64,000 nt of DNA from Mesobacillus jeotgali (GTDB lineage: Bacteria; Bacillota; Bacilli; Bacillales; Cytobacillaceae): NCBI RefSeq assembly GCF_900166585.1, contig NZ_FVZC01000009.1, positions 434,001-498,000 of the forward strand, written 5' to 3'. The notes beneath the pieces were generated by a model. The model was not told where the DNA came from and ran no database searches. It saw nothing but the letters and a program-made list of their open reading frames with translations. Made by a program: the position numbers and the translations under genes. The number at the start of each line of letters is the position of its first letter. Positions within the stretch are counted from its first letter, which is position 1. This document shows positions 36,193 through 45,359 of the stretch, one piece after another.

Positions 36193-37660
36193 ATCTGATT
36201 GCTTTGTGTTCTTTGATAACTCTGAATGATTTAAGCTCATCATCCTCTGGTCCTTGTACAGGGAGCCCAGCTTCCATATTCGTCTTAATATACAGCAGGT
36301 TCTCTTTAGTAATAATTTCCCCTGGAATAAAAATTGGTATCCCTGGCGGATAAACCATGACGAATTCGGCAATGATCCGTCCTTCTGACTCCTCAACCGG
36401 GATTACCTCTGTATCTGCGTAAAATGCATCTCTAGGTGTCAAAGCCAATAAAGGAATATCTGGAAGCATGACCTCGGCATGGACTTTTTCTGCTAAATGA
36501 TGGAATTCCTTTGAAAGCTCACGCAATGCTTGCACAAGGATATCAGCTTCTTTTTGGGTGTCACCAGGTGTGATGATGCACAGGATATTATACAAATCTG
36601 AAAGTTCAACTTCGATATTGTATTTTTCACGCAGCCATTTTTCGACTTCATATCCTGTAATGTTTAAATCTTTAATGCTAATGAGTACTTTTGTTGGATC
36701 AAAATCATAAGTCGCATTAGTACCAAGCAGGTCCTCGCCCGGGCAGTAAAGATGTTCAATTTCGTTTACCTGGTTACGAATCCATTGAGCAAGCTTGATT
36801 GTCCTGTCGATAATGTCCCTTCCTTCAGTTGCCAGCCTTCTTCTTGCAGTATCCAGTGACGCGAGCAATAGATATGAAGTAGAAGTTGTCGTCAGCATGC
36901 TGATGATGGATTGGACACGTTTTGCCGAAACCAGTCCTTCTTTTACATTAAGGATGGAGCTTTGCGTCATCGAACCACCAAGCTTATGCACGCTCGTGGC
37001 TGCCATATCCGCTCCTGCCTGCATTGCTGAGAGCGGAAGTTCCTCATGGAAGTGGATATGGACACCGTGTGCTTCATCGACTAACACAGGTACATGATAA
37101 GAATGGGCAATTTCAACGATTTTCTTTAAATCGGCAGCAAAGCCGAAGTAAGTTGGATTTATTACGAGCAAACCTTTGGCATCCGGATGCTGCTCGAGTG
37201 CTTTTTCAACGGAATCAGTTGAAATACCGTGGGAAATTCCCAGTTTTTTATCGATTTCAGGATGAATGAAAATAGGGATCGCACCAGAAAACACAATCGC
37301 AGACATAATGGATTTGTGAACGTTCCTCGGAACAATGATTTTGTCTCCAGGTCCGCAGACAGTCATGATCATAGTCATGATTGCGCCGCTTGTCCCCTGT
37401 ACTGAAAAAAAGGTATGATCTGCGCCAAAAGCTTCAGCCGCGAGCTCCTGAGCCTGCTTAATGATTCCTTTTGGAGAATGCAGGTCGTCCAGCGGACCGA
37501 TATTGATTAAATCAATGGAGAGAGCATTATCCCCAATGAACTCCCTGAACTCAGGATCAATCCCGCTGCCCTTCTTATGCCCGGGAATATGAAACTGGAC
37601 CGGGTTTTTTTCTGCATGTTTTAACAGACTTGTAAATAATGGTGTTTCGTATTGTGACAA
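36191..37660 (-). CDS. speA: Arginine decarboxylase SpeA
   Basis: A 489-residue fold-type I pyridoxal-phosphate decarboxylase of the Orn/Lys/Arg group. The cofactor lysine is Lys226 in TSVHKLGGS; upstream are FHIPGHKKGSG, SVQGTSGAIM and LVDEAHGVH. Position and length (490 in B. subtilis) identify SpeA, which makes agmatine, the first step from arginine to polyamines. The TTG start has GAGGTG ten bases upstream. It converges with SR1; in B. subtilis SR1 regulates arginine catabolism through AhrC, so the neighbours share arginine as a theme. Confidence 0.93.
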   Translation of the reverse strand: MSQYETPLFTSLLKHAEKNPVQFHIPGHKKGSGIDPEFREFIGDNALSIDLINIGPLDDLHSPKGIIKQAQELAAEAFGADHTFFSVQGTSGAIMTMIMTVCGPGDKIIVPRNVHKSIMSAIVFSGAIPIFIHPEIDKKLGISHGISTDSVEKALEQHPDAKGLLVINPTYFGFAADLKKIVEIAHSYHVPVLVDEAHGVHIHFHEELPLSAMQAGADMAATSVHKLGGSMTQSSILNVKEGLVSAKRVQSIISMLTTTSTSYLLLASLDTARRRLATEGRDIIDRTIKLAQWIRNQVNEIEHLYCPGEDLLGTNATYDFDPTKVLISIKDLNITGYEVEKWLREKYNIEVELSDLYNILCIITPGDTQKEADILVQALRELSKEFHHLAEKVHAEVMLPDIPLLALTPRDAFYADTEVIPVEESEGRIIAEFVMVYPPGIPIFIPGEIITKENLLYIKTNMEAGLPVQGPEDDELKSFRVIKEHKAIR

Positions 37661-37873
37661 TTGATGATCACACCTCTTTATTGTATTGGATTCCCTTTTT
37701 ATAGGTTATGAGTATTTTTCAGCTTTTAAAAAAATAAAACACATGCATTATAGCACTAATCAAGGTGTTTGCAAAGAATTTCAAAATGACGGGGATCCAG
37801 TTTAAAAGAAAAAGGAATTAGGGTTCTTTTAATAGAAGTATTAACGATACAAGCATTGCGAAGGAGAGGGAAT

Positions 37874-38833
37874 ATGAACTGGAATAATGATGTTACGAAC
37901 CTTTTAGGAATTCAATATCCAATTGTCCAGGGAGGACTGGCTTATCTGGCTTATTCTGACCTGGCTGCAGCTGTATCGAATGCAGGAGGATTGGGTCAGA
38001 TTACCGCAATGTCACTTCCTGACCCGGATGCCCTAAGAGCAGAGATACATAAAGTAAGAGAACTTACGGACAAGCCATTTGGAGTGAATTTCGCAATCGG
38101 CCAGCACGGAAGGCCATTTTCTCATTACCTGGATGTAGCCATTGAAGAAGGTGTTCCTGTTATTTCAATGACAGGAGGAAATCCCGCACCAATTTTTGAG
38201 CAGTTAAAAGGAACCAATACAAAAAAACTTGTACTGGTGGCCGCTAAAAGACAGGCCCAAAAAGCAGAGGAGCTGGGAGCGGATGCCGTAATGGTGGTCG
38301 GACAGGAAGGAGGAGGACATCTCGGGAAGAGTGATATTGGCACAATGGTACTGATTCCTTCAGTCGTGGATGCAGTAAATATTCCGGTTATCGCTTCAGG
38401 AGGAATTGGGGATGGCAGGGGCCTTATGGCGGCTTTAAGCTTGGGTGCGAAGGGAATAGAGATGGGTACACGTTTCATTGCTACAAAAGAGTGCGTTCAT
38501 GCTAGCGAGTTATACAAGCAAAGGCTAATTGAAGGTACAGAGAATGATACAACCGTGATAAAAAGAACATTAGGCATGCCTGCAAGGGCCATCTCCAACC
38601 CATTGACTGATAGAATTCTTGAAATAGAGAAACAGGGCGGCAAATATGAAGACTTGAAAGAAATGATCAGCGGAGCAGCTAACAGGAAGTATATTTATGA
38701 AGGCGATCAGGAAAACGGCTTTGGCTGGGCCGGCCAGGTAATGGGATTAATCAAAGATTCGCCTACAGTGTCTGAGCTGTTTGACAGGATCATTAAAGAA
38801 GCAGAAGAAATCAGAACATCCTGGAGCAGATAA
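37874..38833 (+). CDS. Nitronate monooxygenase-family flavoprotein
   Basis: A 319-residue FMN-dependent TIM-barrel enzyme of the nitronate monooxygenase/FabK group. Motifs: IQYPIVQGGLAYLAYSDLAAAVSNAGGLGQI, FGVNFAIG, GADAVMVVGQEGGGHLG (FMN phosphate region), PVIASGGIGDGRGLMAALSLGAKGIEMGTRF. Substrate could be nitroalkane or, less likely, an enoyl-ACP. Start ATG at 37874 with AAGGAGAGGG; an upstream in-frame codon coincides with this site. Single gene. Confidence 0.88.
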   Translation: MNWNNDVTNLLGIQYPIVQGGLAYLAYSDLAAAVSNAGGLGQITAMSLPDPDALRAEIHKVRELTDKPFGVNFAIGQHGRPFSHYLDVAIEEGVPVISMTGGNPAPIFEQLKGTNTKKLVLVAAKRQAQKAEELGADAVMVVGQEGGGHLGKSDIGTMVLIPSVVDAVNIPVIASGGIGDGRGLMAALSLGAKGIEMGTRFIATKECVHASELYKQRLIEGTENDTTVIKRTLGMPARAISNPLTDRILEIEKQGGKYEDLKEMISGAANRKYIYEGDQENGFGWAGQVMGLIKDSPTVSELFDRIIKEAEEIRTSWSR

Positions 38834-38937
38834 AGACCCTCATTGCTTGCGCTCTCTAGGAAATAACTGTACAATCGATTAACATAAAAACGATGTCTGG
38901 GACATCCCGGATACAGCATAAAAGCAGGTGAGCACAG

Positions 38938-39228
38938 ATGGAATACCAATATCCGATAGACTATACATGGTCAACTGATGAAATTGTCGACGTCATTCAT
39001 TTTTATGAATGTATTGAGCAAGCCTACGAAAAAGGGATTGATCGCGATGCTTTGCTTGAGGCATACAGGCGTTTTAAAGAAATTGTCCCTGCTAAAGCAC
39101 AGGAAAAAACACTTTTCAATGAATTTGAGGAAGTTAGCGGCTACGTCTCATTTCAGGCAGTAAAAGCAATTAAAGAAACCGCTACCGGTGAGAAGATTAA
39201 GGTCGCCTCAAAAAAGTTAAAAAGGTAA
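38938..39228 (+). CDS. yktA: UPF0223 protein YktA
   Basis: A 96-residue helical protein matching the UPF0223 family: YQYPIDYTWSTDEIVDVIHFYECIEQAYEKGI, LLEAYRRFKEIVPAKAQEK, FEEVSGYVSFQAVKA. AAGCAGGTGAGC precedes the ATG. In B. subtilis yktA and yktB are adjacent after speA, as here except that yktB is read from the opposite strand. Function unknown. Confidence 0.88.
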   Translation: MEYQYPIDYTWSTDEIVDVIHFYECIEQAYEKGIDRDALLEAYRRFKEIVPAKAQEKTLFNEFEEVSGYVSFQAVKAIKETATGEKIKVASKKLKR

Positions 39229-39242
39229 TTTGCTGAAACAAT

Positions 39243-39278
39243 AAGAGAGAGCCCATATAAGAATGGGCTCTTTCTTAT
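39243..39278 (+). terminator. yktA terminator
   Basis: GAGCCCAT (39249-39256) pairs with ATGGGCTC (39263-39270), extended by weaker pairs. Confidence 0.8.
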
Positions 39279-39328
39279 TGTCAAGGTGCGGCCCCTAATT
39301 ACTCAAAACGCATGTCTAATGTCGTAGC

Positions 39329-39519
39329 CTAGAAACTCTGAAACTTGCCCTCCGCCAGCTCCAGCATAAAAACACCTTTGTCAGAGTCCTCAAGTTTCTG
39401 CGTTTCTGACATCAGCTGTACTTTTCGATTTAGGTCATGTTTATGTAGTCAAAGAACAAATGCGCTGTCAGGTCCTTAGAGAAAACACGATGTACTGCAT
39501 CCGGCAACTCCAAAATGTT
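39329..39519 (-). pseudogene. Frameshifted remnant of an unidentified gene
   Basis: On the minus strand, one frame reads ILELPDAVHRVFSKDLTAHL then FFDYINMT and stops at 39430; the next frame, open from about 39455, reads HDLNRKVQLMSETQKLED then SDKGVFMLELAEGKFQSF and stops at 39329. Joined by one frameshift they give a protein-like stretch of some 60 residues, but there is no start codon or ribosome site, and a stop lies just upstream (39520). This looks like the 3' end of a decayed gene. Family not recognised. It fills most of the gap 39279-39575. Confidence 0.4.
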
Positions 39520-39575
39520 TTATTTAGGACAGCAGCCCTTGTCGAAATTGGGCAGTCGCCTACGCTTTAAATGGT

Positions 39576-40196
39576 TTATGCCAATCTATATAGGGGTAAT
39601 GTTTCTTTAAATACAAACTCAATTTTCGAAAGCATTTCATCACTGCTAAGCTTGACGGCTTCCTCGCGAGGAATGTTTAATCCACAAAGGATTTCAGCTT
39701 TCTTAACGGTTTGGAGACGTTGGAACATCGACAGAAGGTCTTCCTTAGAAAGCTCTCCATGCATGGTCGCTTCTGGTTTCATATGATCGGCTGACCAATA
39801 GAAATTCTTAGGAGTCCGAGAAAAAATAGAATCAAGGTTATTTTCCAGTTTCTTGCCGATGACTTCCTTATCAGGTGCCTCGTATATTACGGCGAACCAG
39901 ATAAAGACATGCGTTTCCCACAGGCCAATCTGGAAGTGCGGCAGCATTTTGTACCCCCTCGGATTGCTGGCAAAAGCGACCCATGTATCCTTTGGCGGAT
40001 TCTTCGTCCGTCTGGCATGTTTGGCTACATGGTAATGCATCTCTTCGCCGGCAATGCTTGAAAGGGTAGGAGCGAAATGCTGGCCGAGTTGTTCAAGCTT
40101 CGGGCGAATATGGGATTTTAAAGCCTCCATTCGTTCATCGAGACCGTTAATTTTAAAAACATCGAAATCTGCTTTATCGAATCCTTGAAATGACAA
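39576..40196 (-). CDS. yktB: UPF0637 protein YktB (DUF1054)
   Basis: A 206-residue conserved Bacilli protein: GFDKADFDVFKINGLDERMEALKSHIRPKLEQLG, HVAKHARRTKNPPKDTWVAFASNPRGYKMLPHFQIGLW, FIWFAVIYEAP. This is the UPF0637/DUF1054 family, about 210 residues in B. subtilis. TTG start with AGGAGG at good spacing. Function unknown. Confidence 0.9.
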   Translation of the reverse strand: MSFQGFDKADFDVFKINGLDERMEALKSHIRPKLEQLGQHFAPTLSSIAGEEMHYHVAKHARRTKNPPKDTWVAFASNPRGYKMLPHFQIGLWETHVFIWFAVIYEAPDKEVIGKKLENNLDSIFSRTPKNFYWSADHMKPEATMHGELSKEDLLSMFQRLQTVKKAEILCGLNIPREEAVKLSSDEMLSKIEFVFKETLPLYRLA

Positions 40197-40363
40197 TATA
40201 AAAACCTCCTAATGCTTTGTCAAATATTGTAGCAAAAGCTTTTCGAAAATAGAAGCGACAGGTCTTTTTCGGGACCTGGGTATCCGCACATATTTGTACC
40301 ACAGCCAAATGAAACTTCATACAATGAAGAAAAAACTTAAATTAATAGAGGAGTGTAAAATAA

Positions 40364-40558
40364 ATGAAACAACTTATAAATTCAACAAGGAAAAGAAATG
40401 GTGAACTGCAGAGAACCGCTGTCTTAAGACTTGAAATGGATTATGAATTAGCGACACTTTTTGATGCCATGACGGAATCAGATAAACCGAAAATGAAAGA
40501 ATGCAAACAAAAATTAGAAAGAATTCGACAAGAATTACTTCGTTTAAAGGCATTGTAA
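40364..40558 (+). CDS. YkzI-like small protein, 64 aa
   Basis: A 64-residue, very polar helical protein (RKRNGELQRTAVLRLEMDYELATLFDAM, KMKECKQKLERIRQELLRLKAL), probably a coiled coil. Position immediately before suhB and length match B. subtilis ykzI, but I cannot confirm sequence identity from memory. AGAGGAG precedes the ATG. Terminator follows at 40635. Function unknown. Confidence 0.75.
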   Translation: MKQLINSTRKRNGELQRTAVLRLEMDYELATLFDAMTESDKPKMKECKQKLERIRQELLRLKAL

Positions 40559-40634
40559 TTGTCGAAAACGTACTTTGAAGGAAGAAGATAGCAAATGATC
40601 AGGAAAATGAAATACTGCGGTGATCCAGACACTT

Positions 40635-40672
40635 AACGAACTCCCTTGATGCTGATGGAGTTCGTTTCTTAT
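40635..40672 (+). terminator. Terminator after the ykzI-like gene
   Basis: AACGAACTCC (40635-40644) pairs with GGAGTTCGTT (40657-40666), then T-rich. Confidence 0.78.
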
Positions 40673-40819
40673 GTCTTAAACATAACGAATAGAACTTGCA
40701 TGTTAATCAGTTGACAAGGGAAATCCTAATACTTGATGGAAACGAAGTGAATTGGATAAGCTTAAGTAGATTCCTAAAGCTTGATTGATGGTAAAATTAT
40801 TAGAACGGGGGAAAGCTGA

Positions 40820-41623
40820 ATGGAATATAATCTGAAAGAAATTGATACATACGCGAAAGAATGGATAAAAGAGGCCGGAGAGAATATTAGGGATTCCTTT
40901 CCCAAGACTTTGAATGTAACGTCTAAATCGAATCCTAATGATCTGGTTACAGATATAGATCAAGCAACAGAGCAATATTTTATAAAAAAAATTAAAGAAA
41001 CATACCCGGACCATAAGATTATGGGTGAAGAAGGTTACGGCGACGAGGTCACTGATTTATCAGGTGTCGTCTGGATAATAGACCCTATAGATGGAACGAT
41101 GAATTTTGTCCACCAACAGCGGAATTTTGCCATTTCAATTGGCATTTATATTGATGGAGAGGGAATGATCGGCCTTATATACGATGTAGTCCATGATGAA
41201 CTATACCATTGTATAAAGGGCAACGGAGTGTATTTAAATGAAAAGTCGATTCCAACACTGACAGAAGCAAAGGTCAGTGAAGCGATTATTGCCCTTAATG
41301 CTATCTGGGTTGCCCCAAATAAACGAATCGATCACCAATTGCTTATTCCTCTTGTAAAGGACGTAAGAGGGACACGCTCATATGGTTCAGCCGCGATGGA
41401 AATGGTCTATGTCGCAACTGGCAGGATCGATGCTTATATGACACCCAGGCTTGCTCCATGGGATATCGCTGCAGGCATTATCATGATCAAGGAGCTTGGC
41501 GGAGAAGCCACGAACCTCAGAGGAGAAAAACTGGATATGCTGAAGCAGAATTCTCTGTTTGTTTCAAAGCCTGGCCTTCACGGTGAAATTTTAACGAATT
41601 ACCTTAAAGATGGAAAATGGTAA
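40820..41623 (+). CDS. suhB: Inositol monophosphatase family protein (SuhB/YktC)
   Basis: A 267-residue magnesium-dependent phosphatase. Metal-binding motifs are GEEGYGDE, WIIDPIDGTMNF and WDIAAGIIMIKELGG, as in B. subtilis YktC, an active inositol-1-phosphatase. Other substrates such as NADP or fructose-1,6-bisphosphate occur in the family. GGGGGAAAG precedes the ATG. The next gene overlaps its last seven bases, so the two form an operon. Confidence 0.92.
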   Translation: MEYNLKEIDTYAKEWIKEAGENIRDSFPKTLNVTSKSNPNDLVTDIDQATEQYFIKKIKETYPDHKIMGEEGYGDEVTDLSGVVWIIDPIDGTMNFVHQQRNFAISIGIYIDGEGMIGLIYDVVHDELYHCIKGNGVYLNEKSIPTLTEAKVSEAIIALNAIWVAPNKRIDHQLLIPLVKDVRGTRSYGSAAMEMVYVATGRIDAYMTPRLAPWDIAAGIIMIKELGGEATNLRGEKLDMLKQNSLFVSKPGLHGEILTNYLKDGKW

Positions 41624-42078
41624 AGTTAATATCACGGCCATATCGGGGTTCAGATTCGGAACTTCTTCAACAGCTTGTGGCAACCAGTCCAAAATGGATA
41701 AAAAATGAATTAAAAGGAATGAGCCTCGGGGATTACTTAAACCAGTATGAGGATATATCAGGTGAGTGGAGGGTATGGGAAAAAGGGGGCAGCCCTGTTT
41801 CTGTTACTTTCCATGTCGATTCGGCTCCTTCGAATAAAAAACCGTGGTTAGGGACGATACTGGTAAAAGCTGAGGAACGGCGATGTGGTTTCGCCTCTGC
41901 CATTTTGGACATACTTTCAAACGAAATGAAGGCAAAAGGGAATAAGGCACTTTTTGCGGGTGTTCCTATTGATGAATATGAATGGTCCAACTTTTTGGCT
42001 GACTGCGGTTTCGAACAATTCAAAACAGAAGAAAATAAGGACGAAACCTTTTTAATCATGGTCCGCCCTCTTGAATGA
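41617..42078 (+). CDS. GNAT-family N-acetyltransferase
   Basis: A 153-residue acetyltransferase. The acetyl-CoA-binding motif A region is WLGTILVKAEERRCGFASAILDILSNEMKAKG (R-x-x-G-x-A pattern), followed by LFAGVPIDEYEWSNFLADCGFEQ. The start codon lies inside suhB (overlap of 7 bases), pointing to translational coupling. It is not part of the B. subtilis locus. Substrate unknown. Confidence 0.85.
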   Translation: MVKLISRPYRGSDSELLQQLVATSPKWIKNELKGMSLGDYLNQYEDISGEWRVWEKGGSPVSVTFHVDSAPSNKKPWLGTILVKAEERRCGFASAILDILSNEMKAKGNKALFAGVPIDEYEWSNFLADCGFEQFKTEENKDETFLIMVRPLE

Positions 42079-42104
42079 CCGGCTGTATTCCAGCCGGTTT
42101 TGCT
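42078..42104 (+). terminator. Terminator after the suhB operon
   Basis: ACCGGCTG pairs with CAGCCGGT (42078-42085 with 42091-42098), T tract weak. Confidence 0.65.
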
Positions 42105-42112
42105 ATTGTATT

Positions 42113-42298
42113 TTAAAGCTCTCCTGCTTCTCTCATCTTCTTTTTTTTCTTAAATCCGAATCCCATAACTAATACAAGCGCAATGATACAAGCTATAGCG
42201 CCGGCAACACTTCGTTCACCTATGGCGATCCCAATCCCAATCATGCATGAAGCGGCTGCAAATGCGAAAAATAATAATGGCCATTTTATCTGCTTCAA
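42113..42298 (-). CDS. ylaF: YlaF-like membrane protein (DUF5325)
   Basis: A 61-residue protein with two membrane helices (WPLLFFAFAAASCMIGIGIAI and AGAIACIIALVLVMGFGF) and a basic tail KKKKKMREAGEL. The TTG at 42298 with GGGGGG seven bases upstream sets the start; the frame runs a little further upstream. Position beside typA and length match B. subtilis YlaF (62). Function unknown. Confidence 0.83.
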   Translation of the reverse strand: MKQIKWPLLFFAFAAASCMIGIGIAIGERSVAGAIACIIALVLVMGFGFKKKKKMREAGEL

Positions 42299-42450
42299 GG
42301 TGTTTCCCCCCATTCGACATTTGGTGCAAATAATAATATATTTAATTGTACATTAAAATGCTTTTAGGTTTCTACTCTTATTGTGTTATAATATGTAAGT
42401 TGTGTAAAAAGCCAATCGATAAATTACGAATTAAAGGCAGGGTGACTTTT

Positions 42451-44286
42451 TTGAAATTAAGAGAAGATATTAGAAATATAGCAATCATTGCACACGTTGA
42501 CCATGGTAAAACGACATTGGTTGACCAGCTCCTAAAGCAGTCGGGTACATTCCGTTCCAATGAACACGTTGAAGAGCGTGCAATGGATTCCAACGACCTT
42601 GAAAGAGAACGGGGAATCACCATCCTCGCGAAAAATACAGCTATTTCATATAAAGATACACGTATTAACATTCTTGATACTCCTGGTCACGCTGACTTTG
42701 GCGGCGAAGTAGAGCGTATCATGAAGATGGTAGACGGCGTATTGCTTGTTGTTGACGCATATGAAGGCTGCATGCCTCAAACACGCTTTGTTTTAAAGAA
42801 AGCATTGGAACAGCATTTAACCCCAATCGTGGTTGTAAATAAAATCGACCGTGACTTTGCCCGTCCTTCAGAGGTAGTTGATGAAGTCCTTGACTTGTTC
42901 ATCGAACTAGGCGCAGATGAGGACCAGCTTGAGTTCCCGGTTGTTTATGCATCTGGTATCAACGGAACTGCAAGTATGGATCCTGATAAACAGGATGAAA
43001 ACATGCAGGCATTGTACGAGTCAATCATTGACCACATCCCTGCTCCTGTTGATAATCGTGAAGAGCCACTTCAATTCCAGGTTGCCCTTCTTGATTATAA
43101 TGACTATGTAGGCAGAATCGGAATCGGCCGTGTCTTCCGCGGAACCATGAAAGTCGGCCAACAGGTAGCACTTATGAAGCTTGACGGTTCAGTAAAACAA
43201 TTCCGTGTCACAAAAATCTTTGGATTCTTCGGATTGAAGCGTCAGGAAATCCAGGAAGCATATGCTGGGGACCTAATCGCAGTATCTGGTATGGAAGACA
43301 TCAATGTCGGTGAAACAGTATGTCCATTCGACAACCAGGATCCGCTGCCGGTTTTACGTATTGATGAGCCGACACTTCAAATGACATTCCTTGTCAATAA
43401 CAGTCCGTTCGCTGGCCGTGAGGGTAAATACCTTACTGCCAGGAAAATCGAAGAAAGACTTCGCGCGCAGCTGCAAACTGATGTTAGTCTTAGAGTAGAC
43501 AACACTGATTCCCCTGATGCCTGGATCGTTTCCGGACGTGGAGAACTGCACCTGTCTATCCTGATTGAAAACATGCGTCGTGAAGGCTATGAGCTTCAAG
43601 TGTCTAAACCGGAAGTTATCGTAAGGGAAATCGACGGAGTGAGATGTGAACCGGTTGAACGAGTTCAAATCGATGTTCCTGAAGAACATACAGGATCCAT
43701 CATGGAATCAATTGGTGCACGTAAAGGCGAAATGCTCGATATGATCAACAATGGAAGCGGCCAGGTTCGATTGATTTTCAACGTACCAGCACGTGGACTT
43801 ATTGGATACACAACAGAATTTTTAACATTGACTCGCGGATATGGTATCATTAACCATACATTTGACAGCTATCAGCCAATGCTTCAAGGCCAGGTTGGCG
43901 GACGCCGCCAGGGTGTTCTTGTATCAATGGAATCTGGAAAATCATCAACATACGGTATCATGCAGGTAGAAGACCGCGGTACTATTTTTGTTGAGCCAGG
44001 AACTGAAATTTACGAGGGCATGATTGTTGGTGAGCACACTCGTGAAAATGATATTACAGTAAATATCACTAAGGTGAAAGCAGCTACTAATATTCGTTCT
44101 GCTAACAAGGATCAAACTTCTGTCATCAAGAAGCCAAGAATCATGACGCTTGAGGAATCTTTGGAATACTTGAACGATGATGAGTATTGTGAAGTAACAC
44201 CTGAATCAATCAGACTCCGTAAAAAGATTCTTGATAAGAATGAGCGTGAAAGACAGGCGAAAAAGAAAAAATACGCTGAAGCTTAA
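42451..44286 (+). CDS. typA: Ribosome-associated GTPase TypA/BipA
   Basis: A translational GTPase of the EF-G/LepA group, 611 residues, involved in ribosome assembly and stress or cold adaptation. G motifs: AHVDHGKTTL (G1), DLERERGITI (switch), DTPGHADFGGE (G3), NKIDRD (G4). The C-terminal domain has RGLIGYTTEFLTLTRGYGI and GGRRQGVLVSMESGKSS, typical of TypA. The TTG at 42451 with GCAGGGTG upstream gives the B. subtilis length; the frame is open 35 codons further back without a ribosome site. ylaH follows by 19 bases. Confidence 0.96.
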   Translation: MKLREDIRNIAIIAHVDHGKTTLVDQLLKQSGTFRSNEHVEERAMDSNDLERERGITILAKNTAISYKDTRINILDTPGHADFGGEVERIMKMVDGVLLVVDAYEGCMPQTRFVLKKALEQHLTPIVVVNKIDRDFARPSEVVDEVLDLFIELGADEDQLEFPVVYASGINGTASMDPDKQDENMQALYESIIDHIPAPVDNREEPLQFQVALLDYNDYVGRIGIGRVFRGTMKVGQQVALMKLDGSVKQFRVTKIFGFFGLKRQEIQEAYAGDLIAVSGMEDINVGETVCPFDNQDPLPVLRIDEPTLQMTFLVNNSPFAGREGKYLTARKIEERLRAQLQTDVSLRVDNTDSPDAWIVSGRGELHLSILIENMRREGYELQVSKPEVIVREIDGVRCEPVERVQIDVPEEHTGSIMESIGARKGEMLDMINNGSGQVRLIFNVPARGLIGYTTEFLTLTRGYGIINHTFDSYQPMLQGQVGGRRQGVLVSMESGKSSTYGIMQVEDRGTIFVEPGTEIYEGMIVGEHTRENDITVNITKVKAATNIRSANKDQTSVIKKPRIMTLEESLEYLNDDEYCEVTPESIRLRKKILDKNERERQAKKKKYAEA

Positions 44287-44305
44287 TTAAGTAGGGGGAA
44301 GAAGT

Positions 44306-44620
44306 ATGGATGTAAGCCAGAGATTATCATTTTTTGCTGCATTATTCAGGGTAGATGAGAACCCAACAGTCGGAATGTGGTTACTTTATTTAACGATTGC
44401 CGCTTTAAGTATCCTTGTTTATAAACTCGGATTTGCACAAAAGCTGCCGTTGCTGAAAAGTATCATCATCTACATGTTTTTATTGCTAGGCTCTACAGTC
44501 CTTACCTTCCTTGCTATTTTCCTTCCGATTGCGGAAGGACTTGTGGTCGCTGCACTCATCCTGATCATTTACAAACTCAGGCTGCGCCAGCATAAAAAAG
44601 CAGAAGCGAATGTCAAATAG
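44306..44620 (+). CDS. ylaH: YlaH-family membrane protein
   Basis: A 104-residue protein with three membrane helices ([45 protein letters not shown] and [16 protein letters not shown]) and a basic tail. It follows typA as in B. subtilis and was named from that locus. TAGGGGGAAG precedes the ATG. Probably cotranscribed with typA and the next gene. Function unknown. Confidence 0.87.
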   Translation: MDVSQRLSFFAALFRVDENPTVGMWLLYLTIAALSILVYKLGFAQKLPLLKSIIIYMFLLLGSTVLTFLAIFLPIAEGLVVAALILIIYKLRLRQHKKAEANVK

Positions 44621-44631
44621 GAGTTGGGGAA

Positions 44632-44925
44632 ATGAAATCACTCCAGGATGCAATTTATAATTGGCTGACTATCAAAATCGTCAGCGACGCTAGACCAGAA
44701 GATACAGCAGCCCAGGAAACTACCCAATTGTTCGAGCAAATTCTTGCCGAGGAACATCAAGTTGAGTCAAAAGAACTGAAACGTGATGCACTGATGTATT
44801 ATGTCACTGTCGTCCAACAAGGAAACTCCAAGGAATACCGTTTCCCCCGCGACCTGATTGAAGTCATGCTTGACCAGATCAGACAGGAACCAGACAAATA
44901 CGCGAACTATCCAGAGCAAGACTAA
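44632..44925 (+). CDS. Conserved hypothetical protein, 97 aa
   Basis: A soluble acidic protein: MKSLQDAIYNWLTIKIVSDA, PEDTAAQETTQLFEQILAEEH, LKRDALMYYVTVVQQGNSKEYRFPRDLIEVMLDQIRQEPDKY. It looks conserved in style (typical of uncharacterised Bacillus proteins beside ylaH), but I cannot name a family. AGGAGTTGGGG precedes the ATG, 11 bases after ylaH, so it ends the typA-ylaH operon before a strong terminator. Confidence 0.8.
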   Translation: MKSLQDAIYNWLTIKIVSDARPEDTAAQETTQLFEQILAEEHQVESKELKRDALMYYVTVVQQGNSKEYRFPRDLIEVMLDQIRQEPDKYANYPEQD

Positions 44926-44957
44926 AAAATCCGCCCAGCGATGGGCGGATTTTTTGA
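44926..44957 (+). terminator. typA operon terminator
   Basis: AAATCCGCCCA pairs with TGGGCGGATTT around a 4-base centre, then Ts. Confidence 0.9.
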
Positions 44958-45020
44958 TGTTTCGTGAGGTTCGGGATGTTATTGAGAAGAAAGAACAACC
45001 ATAAGCATTCAAATTATCCT

Positions 45021-45320
45021 TGATTAAGACAGGTAGGAGGAGGAAGCTGTCAAGATAAGTCAAGGATTAAGACAGGCAGGAGGAAGAAAGCACCGAAGCT
45101 GTCAAGATAAGTCCAGTATTAAGACAGACAGGAGGAAAAAAGCGCCGAAGCTGTCAAAAAAAGTCCAGAATTCAGACAGGTTTGAAGAAGATAGCACCGA
45201 AGCTATCAGATAATCCCTGTGTTAAGACAGGTGAGTGAAGGAAAGCAGAAAAGCTGTCAAAATCCACCTTAAATAATGACAGCCTGGAAGCGAACCGTAA
45301 AATGCTGTCAAAATCCTCCA
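45021..45320 (+). repeat. Tandem repeats, family B, second locus (6 units)
   Basis: Six head-to-tail units of about 52 bp (the first about 43): GATTAAGACAGG, about 24 bases rich in GGAGGAAG and AGCACCGAAG, then AAGCTGTCAA and AAGTCCAG-like tail. GACAG elements begin near 45028, 45071, 45123, 45175, 45226 and 45278. Each pairs with the following CTGTC. The same unit occurs at 25.5-25.7 kb. The gap 44957-45359 holds only this. Confidence 0.88.
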
Positions 45321-45359
45321 CTCATGCTCCTGTTTTTAGTCCTGGGTATAGCATGGCAA

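Noticed and set aside
40594..40635. 13-codon frame after the ykzI-like gene with a GGAAG site
   Set aside because: Too short, with no distinctive composition; it lies between the gene and its terminator.
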